From Craurococcus roseus (GTDB lineage: Bacteria; Pseudomonadota; Alphaproteobacteria; Acetobacterales; Acetobacteraceae), in assembly GCF_039523795.1 (NCBI RefSeq), contig NZ_BAAAFZ010000088.1:1-49080 (forward strand): 49,080 nucleotides of DNA, written 5' to 3'. Shown here piece after piece: positions 16,333 through 24,254 of this stretch. The notes under the pieces are model-generated. The model was not told the origin of the DNA and ran no database searches. It worked only from the letters and a program-made list of their open reading frames with translations. Numbering within the stretch: the stretch's first letter is position 1; the number at the start of each line of letters is the position of its first letter. Both the position numbers and the translations under genes were made by a program.

Positions 16333-17406
16333 CTAAGGCCGGCCGGCCCCGATCCCCGGCCCCGCCCGAGTCCAGTCCAAGGCCGGAAAGCGCACCAGGG
16401 CGATGGGGCCGAGCCTCAGCGTGCGGTCCCGCAGCGCCAGCGGCAGCTCCGCCCGGGCCGGCCCGCCCTCCGGCGGCGGGCGGCTCAGCGCCCGCAGCGC
16501 GACGCCGGCGGCGGCGGCGTTGAAGGGGGACAGGAGGCCGGCGGCGCTCGCGGCCTCCAGCAGCGCTTCGCCGCCCGCGAGCCGCAAAACCCCGGTGCCC
16601 GCGGGCTGCAAGGCGCCGTCGAGCGCCAGGGTCGCGGACGCGGAGGCCGCAGCCTCGCCCCAGCGCGCGTCCGCCGCCCGGACCTCCAGCGCGCCGCCGC
16701 CGTCTCGCCACGCCGCCGCGCGCCGGGCCGGGTCGCCGCCGGGCGGGACCGCGCCGGTCAGGGCGAGGTCCAACCCGATCCTGTGCACGACGCGCCCGAG
16801 CCGGTCCGTGCCCGGAAGGGCGGGCGGCAGGACGACGCCCGCGGCCGACGCGCGCAGCGTGCCGGCGGAGGCCCCGCCGCGCCGCGCGTCGAGGTCCACC
16901 GAAGCCGAGGCGACCTCGACCGCCCCGACGCGCAGGGCGCGCGCCGTCGCGCCCGCTTCGTCCGGGGGTCCGTCGCCGTCGGGCCGCAAGGGCAACGCCG
17001 CGTCGAGGCGGCCGGCGGTGAACGGCGGCAATTCCGCCTCGCCCAGGCGCAGGCGGTGGCGGCCCGGCGCTTCCAGCGCCAGCCGGTCCGGGCGCGACGG
17101 GGACACGCGCAGCGTCAGCGCTTCCGTCCGCCAGTCCACGCCGCCCGGCAGGAGGCCGGCGCCTCCCTCCATGCGGAAACCCGGCAGCGCCAGGGAGGCG
17201 GAAAAGGGCCAGCCGCCGCGCCGGGGCGGCCCGTGTTCCACGCGCCAGCCCTCCGCTCCTCGGGTCGCGGCCCAGGATGCGAAACCATCCTCCAGCCTGC
17301 CGCACAGCCAGAGCCACGCCGCCGTGTGGCCGGCGGCGGCGAGGAATGCGATGGCGAGGAGGGCGCCGGGGGCGGACCGCCAAGCCCGTCTCGGCTTGGC
17401 GGGCAT
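16333..17406 (-). CDS. DUF2125 domain-containing protein
   Basis: 357 residues. An N-terminal membrane anchor (APGALLAIAFLAAAGHTAAW) is followed by the DUF2125 start pattern: WLWLCGRLEDGF, then VEHGPPRRGGWPFSASLALPG. The rest is a long beta-rich, alanine-rich region with repeated 'LALDGAL/LRLAGGEALL'-type stretches, which suggests a periplasmic beta-taco/AsmA-like fold. The function of DUF2125 proteins is unknown. It is divergent from chaC, with 78 bp between the two starts. Confidence 0.75.
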   Translation of the reverse strand: MPAKPRRAWRSAPGALLAIAFLAAAGHTAAWLWLCGRLEDGFASWAATRGAEGWRVEHGPPRRGGWPFSASLALPGFRMEGGAGLLPGGVDWRTEALTLRVSPSRPDRLALEAPGRHRLRLGEAELPPFTAGRLDAALPLRPDGDGPPDEAGATARALRVGAVEVASASVDLDARRGGASAGTLRASAAGVVLPPALPGTDRLGRVVHRIGLDLALTGAVPPGGDPARRAAAWRDGGGALEVRAADARWGEAAASASATLALDGALQPAGTGVLRLAGGEALLEAASAAGLLSPFNAAAAGVALRALSRPPPEGGPARAELPLALRDRTLRLGPIALVRFPALDWTRAGPGIGAGRP

Positions 17407-17484
17407 CGTGCCGGCCGGTATAGGGGCCTCCCGCACCGCGCGCGAGGCGCGCCGCGGTCCGGACAACCCCCTTCCCCGCCGCGC

Positions 17485-18051
17485 ATGACCGTTCCCGCAC
17501 CGCCGCCCTTGGACGCCGACGGCGCCCTCTACGTCTTCGCCTACGGTTCCCTGATCTGGCGGCCGGGCTTCGCCTACACCGGGATGCACCCCGCCCTGCT
17601 GCGCGGCTTCCACCGCCGTTTCTGCATCTGGAGCCGGCGCTACCGTGGCACGCCGGAGGCGCCGGGGCTGGTGCTCGGCCTCGACCGCGGCGGGTCGTGC
17701 CGGGGCGTCGCCTTCCGGGTGCCGGAGGCGGACGCGGCGGCCGTGCTGGACTACCTCCAGGAACGCGAGATGCCGCCGAGCGAGGAGGCGGTGTACGAGC
17801 GCCGGGTGCTCCGCGTGACCCTGCTCGACAGCGGCCGGGAGGTGCGGGCCGTCGCCTTCGTCGCCGACCGGACGCGCGCCAGCTACTGCCGGCCGGAAGC
17901 CCCCGCCGCAGCGGCGACCATCGCGCGGGGCCGCGGGCAGATGGGGTGCAACCGCGAATACCTGCTCAACACGGTGGCCCACCTGCGCGCGATGGGCGTG
18001 CGCGACGCCGGGCTCGACCGCATCGCCGCGCTGCTGCCGCCGCCGGGCTGA
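17485..18051 (+). CDS. ChaC-family gamma-glutamylcyclotransferase
   Basis: 188 residues. The family signature YVFAYGSLIWRPGF is at residues 14-27, and the catalytic Glu is in YLQEREM. RRFCIWSRRYRGTPEAPGLVLGL and 'IARGRGQMGCNREYLLNT' are also typical of ChaC. ChaC enzymes cleave glutathione to 5-oxoproline and Cys-Gly. It is a stand-alone plus-strand gene converging on plsC across the AT-rich 18.05-18.3 kb region. Confidence 0.93.
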   Translation: MTVPAPPPLDADGALYVFAYGSLIWRPGFAYTGMHPALLRGFHRRFCIWSRRYRGTPEAPGLVLGLDRGGSCRGVAFRVPEADAAAVLDYLQEREMPPSEEAVYERRVLRVTLLDSGREVRAVAFVADRTRASYCRPEAPAAAATIARGRGQMGCNREYLLNTVAHLRAMGVRDAGLDRIAALLPPPG

Positions 18052-18330
18052 GCCGGCGTTTTCCCTCTGTTCATCCACAGCGCGGCCGGGGACCGGGAGA
18101 ACATCGGCGGCCTCGGGCCACGGGAACGGACCGGGAATCCGAGCCGCGGCGGCACAAGTTCAAAATACCCTTATTTTACAATGCATTAGTGTGTGTGTCG
18201 GGTGTGGATGGATTCGATGTAGAACGTCGCACGGCGGGGAAAACCGTCCCTTCGCAGCGGCTTAATGCGCCTTCTTGGAGTCCGAGTCGAAGCCCTTTCC
18301 GCACTCAATCCACGGATTTATCCACAGGTT
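18052..18330. other. AT-rich intergenic patch with DnaA-box-like and GANTC sites (origin-like candidate)
   Basis: Between the convergent chaC and plsC genes. A perfect DnaA box consensus TTATCCACA is at 18318-18326 (in the 3' end of plsC). TCATCCACA at 18071-18079 has one mismatch, and TGTGGATGG (reverse orientation) at 18203-18211 has two. The segment 18154-18190 is about 70% AT in a genome segment of well over 65% GC. Four GANTC motifs occur at 18135, 18211, 18278 and 18284. This combination is typical of alphaproteobacterial origins or DnaA-regulated sites, but no dnaA, hemE or parAB is beside it, so the call is tentative. Confidence 0.4.
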
Positions 18331-19045
18331 GGCCGGAGGCCGGCAGGCGCTTCACCGCGCCCTCGATCGTGTCCTCCAGCCGCCGCACCAGGGCCTCCCG
18401 CCGCAGGTCCGCAGGCAGGGGCGGCATGATGTGGACGTGGATCACGCCGGGCCGCTTGTGGAAGGCGCGGCGCCCCCAGCGCAGGCCGCTGTCCGTGGCG
18501 ACCGGGATCACCGGCAGGCCGGTGGCGGCGGCCAGCGCGGCGATGCCGGGTTGGTAGGGCCGGTATTCGTCGGGGTGGACTCGGGTGCCTTCGGGAAAGA
18601 TCACCAACTGCCGGCCTTCGGCCGCCGCCCGCTGCCCGGCCCTGAGCAGGTGGCGCATGGCGCTGGCGCCCGCCGAGCGGTCCACCCCGATCTGGCCGCT
18701 GCCGCGCATCAGCCAGCCCCAGACCGGGATGTTGAGCAGCTCCCGCTTCACGACGTAGGCCGGGTCGGGCAGCAGCCAGAGCCAGACGATGGTGTCGTAA
18801 GCCGATTGGTGCTTGGCCGCGATCAGGGCCGCGCCCTCCTTCGGCAGGTGCTCCCGGCCCGTCACCTCCGTCCGCACGCCGCAGATGACCCGGAGCGCCC
18901 CGACCACGACCCCGGCCCAGAAGCGGATCGGCACCAGCAGCAGGCGCCGCGGCAGCAGCATCGCGGGAAGGATCAGCGTCGCGTAGGTGGCGCTGAAGCC
19001 GAAGAAGAACGCGTTGAACAGGGCGGAGCGCAACCAGACCATCAT
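18305..19045 (-). CDS. plsC: 1-acyl-sn-glycerol-3-phosphate acyltransferase (PlsC family)
   Basis: 246 residues. The acyltransferase motif H-x4-D is in AAKHQSAYDTIVW, and the glycerol-phosphate binding motif is QLVIFPEGTRVHP. An N-terminal hydrophobic helix (ATLILPAMLLPRRLLLVPI) anchors it in the membrane. GLPVIPVATDSGLRWGRRAF is motif IV-like. It makes phosphatidic acid from lysophosphatidic acid. Its ATG overlaps the YdcF-like stop by 4 nt, so it belongs to the ftsE-ftsX-ydcF-plsC operon. Confidence 0.93.
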   Translation of the reverse strand: MMVWLRSALFNAFFFGFSATYATLILPAMLLPRRLLLVPIRFWAGVVVGALRVICGVRTEVTGREHLPKEGAALIAAKHQSAYDTIVWLWLLPDPAYVVKRELLNIPVWGWLMRGSGQIGVDRSAGASAMRHLLRAGQRAAAEGRQLVIFPEGTRVHPDEYRPYQPGIAALAAATGLPVIPVATDSGLRWGRRAFHKRPGVIHVHIMPPLPADLRREALVRRLEDTIEGAVKRLPASGQPVDKSVD

Positions 19046-19710
19046 GGGCGCGCGTCCTGCGTCGCGCCGGGGCGGGGCGCAAGGCCCCGTTCGGGGTTCA
19101 GGGCCGGGCCGGGCCGCGAAAGGCCGAGCCAAGCCCCGAGCAGCTTGAGGTATTCGCCCGCCAGCAGCCGCCATTCCCGCAAGCCGGCGCGTCCGCGCAT
19201 CGGCGCCGGCGTCACCGGGTGCGGCAGCAGCGCCACCCCGGGCGGCAAGGCCCGGCGCAGTTCCAGCAGGGCGCGCGGCATGTGGTAGCCCGCCGTCACC
19301 ACCCGGACGGAGCCGATGCCCTCCCGCCGCGCCCAGGCCGCGATCTCGGCCGCGTTGCCCCGGGTCGAGGCGGCGTCGTGGCCGACCGTGGCGCGGCCGG
19401 CGACCGCGTCTGCCACGTCCGGCGGCAGCCCGGCGACGCGCACCAGATCCTGCAAGGTCGCGTCCCGGTGCGCGCCGGAGACGATGAGGCGCGCTTCCCC
19501 GTCCGCCAGCAGCAGGCGCAGCCCGGTTTCCACCCGGTCGGCGCCCCCCGTCAGCACCGCGATCCCTTCGGCCCGGAGCGCGCCGCCGGCCGGTGGCGCG
19601 GCGGCGGCTTGGAGGAACCACAGGAAGCCCGCCACCGGCAGGGCGAGCGCCAGCAACGCCACGGCCCCGAGGGCCGCCGCCGCCGCGCGGCGCCGTCCCC
19701 GCCGGCTCAC
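19042..19710 (-). CDS. YdcF family protein (DUF218)
   Basis: 222 residues. After an N-terminal basic stretch (SRRGRRRA) and a membrane helix (LGAVALLALALPVAGFLWFL), the DUF218 domain shows GIAVLTGGADRVETGL, LIVSGAHRDATLQDL and VRVVTAGYHMPRALLELRR. Family members are envelope-associated; ElyC/SanA relatives affect cell-wall integrity. The start is taken as GTG at 19710, overlapping the ftsX stop (GTGA); ATG at 19728, six codons upstream, is possible. Neither has a strong Shine-Dalgarno site, which fits translational coupling. Confidence 0.85.
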   Translation of the reverse strand: MSRRGRRRAAAAALGAVALLALALPVAGFLWFLQAAAAPPAGGALRAEGIAVLTGGADRVETGLRLLLADGEARLIVSGAHRDATLQDLVRVAGLPPDVADAVAGRATVGHDAASTRGNAAEIAAWARREGIGSVRVVTAGYHMPRALLELRRALPPGVALLPHPVTPAPMRGRAGLREWRLLAGEYLKLLGAWLGLSRPGPALNPERGLAPRPGATQDARP

Positions 19711-20612
19711 GGCAGCAGCCGCAACCATCGGCGGACGGCGATCTGCGCGGTGAGCCAGCCGATGCCGGCGCCGATCGCGGGCAGCAGCGCCAAGCCTGTC
19801 CAGGGCAGGCCCCGCCACGGCAGGCCCTCGGCGACTGCCGCTTCCCCGCCGACCAGCGGCGCGGCGAGCCCGGCCAGCGCCGCCAGCACCGGCACCGCCA
19901 GGGTCGTCCCGGCGAGCGCGCCCGCGCCCGCCAGCAGCGCCACCCGGCGCGCGAAGCGGCCGGCGATATCGGAGTCGGTCGCGCCCAGCTCATGCAGGAT
20001 GGCGATGGCCTGCCGCCGCGCCGCGATGCCCGCGCGCACCGCGACCGCCACCACCGCCGCGGCGATCCCGGCCACCAGCAGCAGGGCCGCCATCGCCACG
20101 CCTTGGAGGCTGCGCGCCAGCGCCGCCAACCGCGCCAGCCAAACGCCGTGCGCCTCCACGGACGCGCCGCCGCCCGGCACCGCGGCCGCGACGCGCTCGG
20201 CGAAGCCGGCGGGCGAGGCGGGCAGGGACGCCAAGCGCAGCTCGATCACCACCGGCAGCGGCAGCGAAGGGACCTCGCCCAGCCAGGGGCGGAGCAGCGC
20301 CGCCATGCGCTCGCGGTCCATGGCTCGCGCGTCCACGACCCCGGGCAGCGCGCGTAGCGCCGCCAGGGCCGCGTCCCGCCGCGCCGGGGGCGTTTCGGCC
20401 GGGAACTGCACCAGCACCGCCGAGCCGGCGCCGCCCTGCCAGCGCCGGGCCAGCTCCGCCGCGCCCTCGGCGCCGCCCAGCGCCACGGCGCCGAGCAGCG
20501 CCATCGCCGCCACCAAGCCGGGCAAGAGCCGGTCCGCCAACGCGCGGCGCAGGCCGAGCGGGTCGCGCCCCCGGCTCCGGCGCAAGCGCTGCCGCCGCGC
20601 GCCGTCAGCCAT
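19707..20612 (-). CDS. ftsX: Cell-division ABC transporter permease FtsX
   Basis: 301 residues. A cytoplasmic basic N-terminus (RRQRLRRSRGRDPLGLRRAL) is followed by TM1 (LLPGLVAAMALLGAVALGG), a periplasmic domain of about 115 residues, and three C-terminal helices near residues 165-295. AIAILHELGATDSDIAGRF is the FtsX signature between TM2 and TM3. With FtsE it couples the divisome to peptidoglycan hydrolase activation. The start overlaps the ftsE stop by 8 nt. Alanine content is very high, and divergence from enteric FtsX is strong. Confidence 0.88.
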   Translation of the reverse strand: MADGARRQRLRRSRGRDPLGLRRALADRLLPGLVAAMALLGAVALGGAEGAAELARRWQGGAGSAVLVQFPAETPPARRDAALAALRALPGVVDARAMDRERMAALLRPWLGEVPSLPLPVVIELRLASLPASPAGFAERVAAAVPGGGASVEAHGVWLARLAALARSLQGVAMAALLLVAGIAAAVVAVAVRAGIAARRQAIAILHELGATDSDIAGRFARRVALLAGAGALAGTTLAVPVLAALAGLAAPLVGGEAAVAEGLPWRGLPWTGLALLPAIGAGIGWLTAQIAVRRWLRLLP

Positions 20613-21285
20613 GCGAAACCAGCCGCCCGCCTTCCAGCCGCAGCGCGGGCGCCGCGTGGGCCCGCACCAGCACCTCGTCGTGGGTGGCGACCACGACCGT
20701 GGTGCCCATGCGGTGCATCTCGCCCAAGAGGCGCAGCACGCGCCAGGTCTGCGCCGCGTCCAGGTTGCCGGTCGGCTCGTCCGCCACCAGCAGCGCCGGG
20801 CGTATCACCACGGCGCGGGCGATGGCCACCCGCTGCTGCTCGCCGCCGGAGAGCGCCGCCGGCAGGGCGTCGGCGCGGTTCACCAGGCCGATCCAGCGGA
20901 GCATCTCCTCCACGTCGGCGCGCACCTGCGCCTCCGCCCGGCCGGCGATGCGGAGCGGGAGGGCGAGGTTGTCCGCCACGGGCAGGTGCGGCAGCAGGCG
21001 GAAATCCTGGTGGACCACGCCGATCCGCCGCCGGAGCCGGGGCAGGGCGGCGCGGCGCGTTTGCGACAGGCGGGCGCCGAACAGCTCCACCTCGCCCCGG
21101 CTCGGCCGGAGCGCGAGGTGCATCAAGCGCAGCAGGCTGGACTTGCCGGCGCCGGAAGGGCCGAGGAGCCAGTGGAAGCTGCCTTCCGGCAGGGCGAAGG
21201 AGACGTCGCGCAGCGCCTCCGGCCCCGTCCCCTCCGGCCCGGGGGGCACGGGATAGCGGAGGCCGACGCGGTCGAACCGGACCAT
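20605..21285 (-). CDS. ftsE: Cell-division ATP-binding protein FtsE
   Basis: 226 residues, the usual FtsE size. Walker A is LLGPSGAGKSSLLRLMHLA, the Q-loop is VVHQDFRLLPHL, the ABC signature is ALSGGEQQRVAIARA, and Walker B is LLVADEPTGNLD. The H-loop His is in VVVATHDEV. The start at 21285 (MVRFDRVGLRYP) is chosen because the family begins there; an upstream ATG at 21321 adds 12 unconserved residues. First gene of the ftsE-ftsX-ydcF-plsC group. In many alphaproteobacteria a zinc-ribbon protein gene is divergent from ftsE; here it lies 2.5 kb away. Confidence 0.93.
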   Translation of the reverse strand: MVRFDRVGLRYPVPPGPEGTGPEALRDVSFALPEGSFHWLLGPSGAGKSSLLRLMHLALRPSRGEVELFGARLSQTRRAALPRLRRRIGVVHQDFRLLPHLPVADNLALPLRIAGRAEAQVRADVEEMLRWIGLVNRADALPAALSGGEQQRVAIARAVVIRPALLVADEPTGNLDAAQTWRVLRLLGEMHRMGTTVVVATHDEVLVRAHAAPALRLEGGRLVSHG

Positions 21286-21439
21286 GGCGCGGACAATGCC
21301 GCCGCGGGCGGGGCGCGCCAACCACCGGGCGGGCGGAGGGGCGGCGCCTTACTGCCTCAACGGCTTGCCATCTTGCTTTCCGGGCCTTCGCGGGTGCCGG
21401 GTGGAAGACGCCGTTCGGGCGCTGGCGCTTGTATTTCGC

Positions 21440-21461
21440 CGCGTTTCGGCCGGGAAACGCG
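21440..21461 (-). terminator. Hairpin downstream of the esterase gene
   Basis: Perfect 8-bp arms CGCGTTTC and GAAACGCG are separated by a 6-nt GGCCGG loop. The hairpin sits 28 nt past the stop of the minus-strand esterase gene. No clear T-run follows, so it could be a Rho-associated or mRNA-stabilising hairpin rather than an intrinsic terminator. Confidence 0.4.
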
Positions 21462-21488
21462 AGCGTTCTCGAACCGAGCCGAGCGCCG

Positions 21489-22625
21489 TCACGGGGCGGT
21501 CCTCGGCCCCTCGCGGTCCAGGGCCAGCGGCCGGTCGGCGCGCCCCAGCCCCGGCACGCGGCTTGGTTCGAGAACGAAATCGAGCAGCAGCACGCCGGGG
21601 TCGATGTCGGGCGTGGCGCGGCCGAGGAGCCGGAGCAGGGTCCAGTCGTCGCCCGCGGTCAGCCGGTGGCCGCCGCCGCGCACCTCGTACAGCAGCGTTT
21701 GGACGCCCCCGGCGCAGCCGGTCGCCGCGTGGACCAGGGCGTCGGGTTGCGTGCCCAGCCCCCGCCGGGGCAGCGGCCGCGCCGGAGCCGTTCCGGCGCA
21801 GCGGTTCGCACGGCGCCAGAATTCGAAGCTTGCGGGCACGGACATGCGGCGCTCCAGGCCCACGATGCCGCCCAGATTCACCTCGCCCGTCCAGCGCACC
21901 AACGGGTCGGCGGTGCCGGCCACCATGAGGACGGGCAGCGGCCGCGCCGGCCGGCAGCCCCGCTCGGCCCCGAGCGGCATGGTCGCCATGAACACGGCCA
22001 CCGAGGCGAGGCGGTCGGCGCGCGCGCAGGCATAGCGCAGCGCCATCATGCCGCCGTTGGAGACACCCGCGATGTGGACCGCGGCCGGGTCGGCGGTGCC
22101 GTCCGCGACCAGGGCGGCGATCAGCGCGTCGAGGAAGGCGAGGTCGTCGCCGGTCGGCGAGAGCGCCGGCGGCAGCGCCCGGGACAGTGAGCCGTCGTTC
22201 CAGAACAGGCTCTGGGCGTCGGGGAAGGCGAGCGCGACCCCGGCTTGGCGCGCCATGGCCGGCAGCGGCTCCAACTCGTCGCGGGTTTGCGCCCCGCTGA
22301 GCAGCCCCGCGTGCAGGACGACGATCAGGGGGCGCGGGCCGGCCGCGGCCGGCGGCGCGGCGGGGCGGTCCACCGTGGCCCGCCTTTCGATGCCGTCGCG
22401 GCCGACCAGGGAAAGCCGCGCGCCGCTCCCGTCGCAGGCCGGAAGCAGCGGCAGGATGGCCAGCAACGCCGCCGCCGCCCGCGCGACGGCGCGGCGCTGA
22501 CCGGACCGCCTCGGCCCGGGGGTGCGGCCCGGTCCGGCCGATGGTCCATCGCCGCGCCGTTCCGCCCCGGCCTTGGCCTCGGGGGCGCGGCGACGGACCC
22601 GCGGTGGATGGCCTGCGAACGTCAT
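21489..22625 (-). CDS. PHB depolymerase-like alpha/beta-hydrolase esterase, probable lipoprotein
   Basis: 378 residues. The core matches the polyhydroxybutyrate depolymerase/feruloyl esterase family: RPLIVVLHAGLLSGAQT (oxyanion region), VHIAGVSNGGMMALRYA with the nucleophile Ser in G-x-S-x-G form, PVLMVAGTADPLVRW (Asp region) and EVRGGGHRL (His). A hydrophobic stretch with LPLLPACDGSG resembles a lipobox (cleavage before Cys), which implies a lipoprotein. The ATG at 22625 leaves about 48 residues before that stretch, long and Arg-rich for a signal peptide. No start codon lies closer in frame; a GTG at 22697 would be even longer. Confidence 0.8.
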   Translation of the reverse strand: MTFAGHPPRVRRRAPEAKAGAERRGDGPSAGPGRTPGPRRSGQRRAVARAAAALLAILPLLPACDGSGARLSLVGRDGIERRATVDRPAAPPAAAGPRPLIVVLHAGLLSGAQTRDELEPLPAMARQAGVALAFPDAQSLFWNDGSLSRALPPALSPTGDDLAFLDALIAALVADGTADPAAVHIAGVSNGGMMALRYACARADRLASVAVFMATMPLGAERGCRPARPLPVLMVAGTADPLVRWTGEVNLGGIVGLERRMSVPASFEFWRRANRCAGTAPARPLPRRGLGTQPDALVHAATGCAGGVQTLLYEVRGGGHRLTAGDDWTLLRLLGRATPDIDPGVLLLDFVLEPSRVPGLGRADRPLALDREGPRTAP

Positions 22626-23094
22626 GTTTGGTCCCAAAGGTCGCGCGGCACAGAACGCTCGGAAAGGCGCGCGGTGTTCCGCGGCGCCTAGCCCCACGGC
22701 AACGTGGTGGCCGTCCGCCCGTCCGCGGCGCCGCGGCGGCGGTGCACCGGGCGCGGGTGGTGCCGCGCGACGGGCGCCGCCGGGCCCGCGGCGGGGCGTT
22801 GCCGTCCCGCACGCGGCCGGGAAGCCGGGCCGGCGGGGCCCGCGCCGGGCGTCGCCGCCCGGACCCTTGGTGCCGGTCGTGCCTGAGCGTGGGCGCCGCC
22901 GCGGGCCGGCGGCTTCCGGGCCGCCGCCGTCGAAGCCGTTCCGAACCGGTGCGCGACCGCCACGGCCTATTCACCTTGGCCGGCTCCGCGCAACGGCGGC
23001 CTTGGGCGGACAGCCCCGATCCGGCCCGGGGAACGGGGCCGTTCAGGAGCCCGCCGGTGGGGGCGGCGGACCGAAAGAGCGTCGCTCCGCCGCC
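22626..23094. other. Intergenic stretch without a supported gene
   Basis: About 470 bp between the esterase start and the RibD-C gene stop. The open frames across it are Arg/Pro/Ala-rich with no family resemblance, and they overlap each other on both strands. GC content is extreme and no clear promoter or repeat is visible. I see nothing I can support. Confidence 0.5.
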
Positions 23095-23628
23095 TCAGGC
23101 CACGCGCTCGTAGACGAGGTGCAGCGCCCCTCTGGCCTTGGCCTCGCACTTGACCAACCGGAGGTCCAGCCCGCCCGTGCCCGGCGGGAACAGCGGTATG
23201 CCCTCGCCCAGGACGGTCGGGATCAAGGCCATCTCGAGCACGTCGAACTTCCCGATGGCGATCATGGAACGGATCACCCGTCCGCCGCCCGCGATCCACA
23301 CGCGGCGGTGGCCCCGGCCTTCCAACTCCCCGGCGACCCCGGCCATGTCGCCGGACCGCGCTTCCACCGCGGGCGGCGGATCGGGCAGCGGCCGGGTCGT
23401 CACCACGATCGTCGGTTTGCCGGGGTAGGGCCAGTCGCCGAGGCGGCGGAGGGCGTCGTAGGTCGCGCGGCCCATCAGGATCGCGCCGGCGTCCGCCAGG
23501 AAGGCATCGAAGCCGAAGTTCTCGGCCGGGTACTCCGCGGCCAACCAGTCGTCCACCCCGCCGTCCGGGCGGGCGATCTTGCCGTCCAGCGAGGCGGCCA
23601 CGTTGCAATGCCAGACCGTTTCCACCAT
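23095..23628 (-). CDS. Dihydrofolate reductase family protein (RibD C-terminal domain)
   Basis: 177 residues. Family motifs are ASLDGKIARPDGGVDDW, FLADAGAILMGRATYDA and GKPTIVVTTRPLP, then RRVWIAGGGRVIRSMIA and EMALIPTVLGEGIPLFP. These match the stand-alone RibD_C/YyaP-YwjB group, NADPH-dependent reductases of unknown substrate. The start at 23628 is strongly supported by an AGGAGG 6 nt upstream; an upstream ATG at 23703 would add 25 unlike residues. Confidence 0.92.
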   Translation of the reverse strand: MVETVWHCNVAASLDGKIARPDGGVDDWLAAEYPAENFGFDAFLADAGAILMGRATYDALRRLGDWPYPGKPTIVVTTRPLPDPPPAVEARSGDMAGVAGELEGRGHRRVWIAGGGRVIRSMIAIGKFDVLEMALIPTVLGEGIPLFPPGTGGLDLRLVKCEAKARGALHLVYERVA

Positions 23629-23767
23629 CGGGTTCCTCCTGCCTCGTGGTTCAGGCCGGGGCGGCGCGCCGCCCGGCACCGCCGAACGGGAGCGGCTGAA
23701 CACGACTCCGCTGCCCGCCGTCCGGCTGCTTGCGACCGCGGCGGCGCTTCACCAGAGTCCGGCCGCC

Positions 23768-24244
23768 ATGCGCGCCACTTGCCCGTCCTGCGAAGCCGTA
23801 TACGAAATACCCGACCGGCTGGTCGGCTCCGGCCGCCGCCTGCGTTGCGCGAACTGCGGCCACGAATGGACCCTGCTGCAAGCGGAGCCCGCGCCAGCCC
23901 CGACGGCGTCCGCGCTGCCGGCTTCGCCGTCGGGGGCGATGCCGGTCACCCCGCCCCCGCCCGCCTACACCTACGCGCCGACGCCCGAGCCGCCCCAGGC
24001 CGTGCCCCCGCCGACGCGCCCGATGCTGCGCCGCCCGCCGCAGGTGATAGACCCCCCGCTGCCGCCGGTGGACGACGCCGCCGGGTTCCGCGGGCGCGGC
24101 GACCTCGTCTTGCGGGCGGCGTGGATAGGCTCCGTGCTGCTGGTGCTGCTGGCGCTCGGCGCGCTGTGGACCTTCCGCCACGAAATAGCCGCTGCGTGGC
24201 CGCCGGCGGCGCGCTTGGTCGGGACGCCCGTGAGCGGGGGCTGA
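23768..24244 (+). CDS. MJ0042-type zinc-ribbon domain membrane protein
   Basis: 158 residues. The N-terminal zinc ribbon has two C-x2-C pairs: MRATCPSCEAVYEIPDRL and LRCANCGHEWTL, the MJ0042/zinc_ribbon_5 pattern. A Pro-rich linker (about residues 45-105) leads to one membrane helix (AAWIGSVLLVLLALGALW, near residue 125) with a short C-terminal tail. In alphaproteobacteria such genes sit divergently beside ftsE; here the esterase and RibD-C genes lie between. It converges on folC with a 10-bp gap. Confidence 0.85.
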   Translation: MRATCPSCEAVYEIPDRLVGSGRRLRCANCGHEWTLLQAEPAPAPTASALPASPSGAMPVTPPPPAYTYAPTPEPPQAVPPPTRPMLRRPPQVIDPPLPPVDDAAGFRGRGDLVLRAAWIGSVLLVLLALGALWTFRHEIAAAWPPAARLVGTPVSGG

Positions 24245-24254
24245 TGGCCGGCCT

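Noticed and set aside
18203..18330. CtrA-type TTAA-N7-TTAA site in the origin-like region
   Set aside because: Only one half-site (TTAA near 18262) is present; the second half does not match.
22688..22963. Minus-strand 91-codon ORF in the esterase/RibD-C gap
   Set aside because: Arg/Pro/Ala-rich composition expected from GC-rich non-coding DNA, no ribosome site, no family motif.
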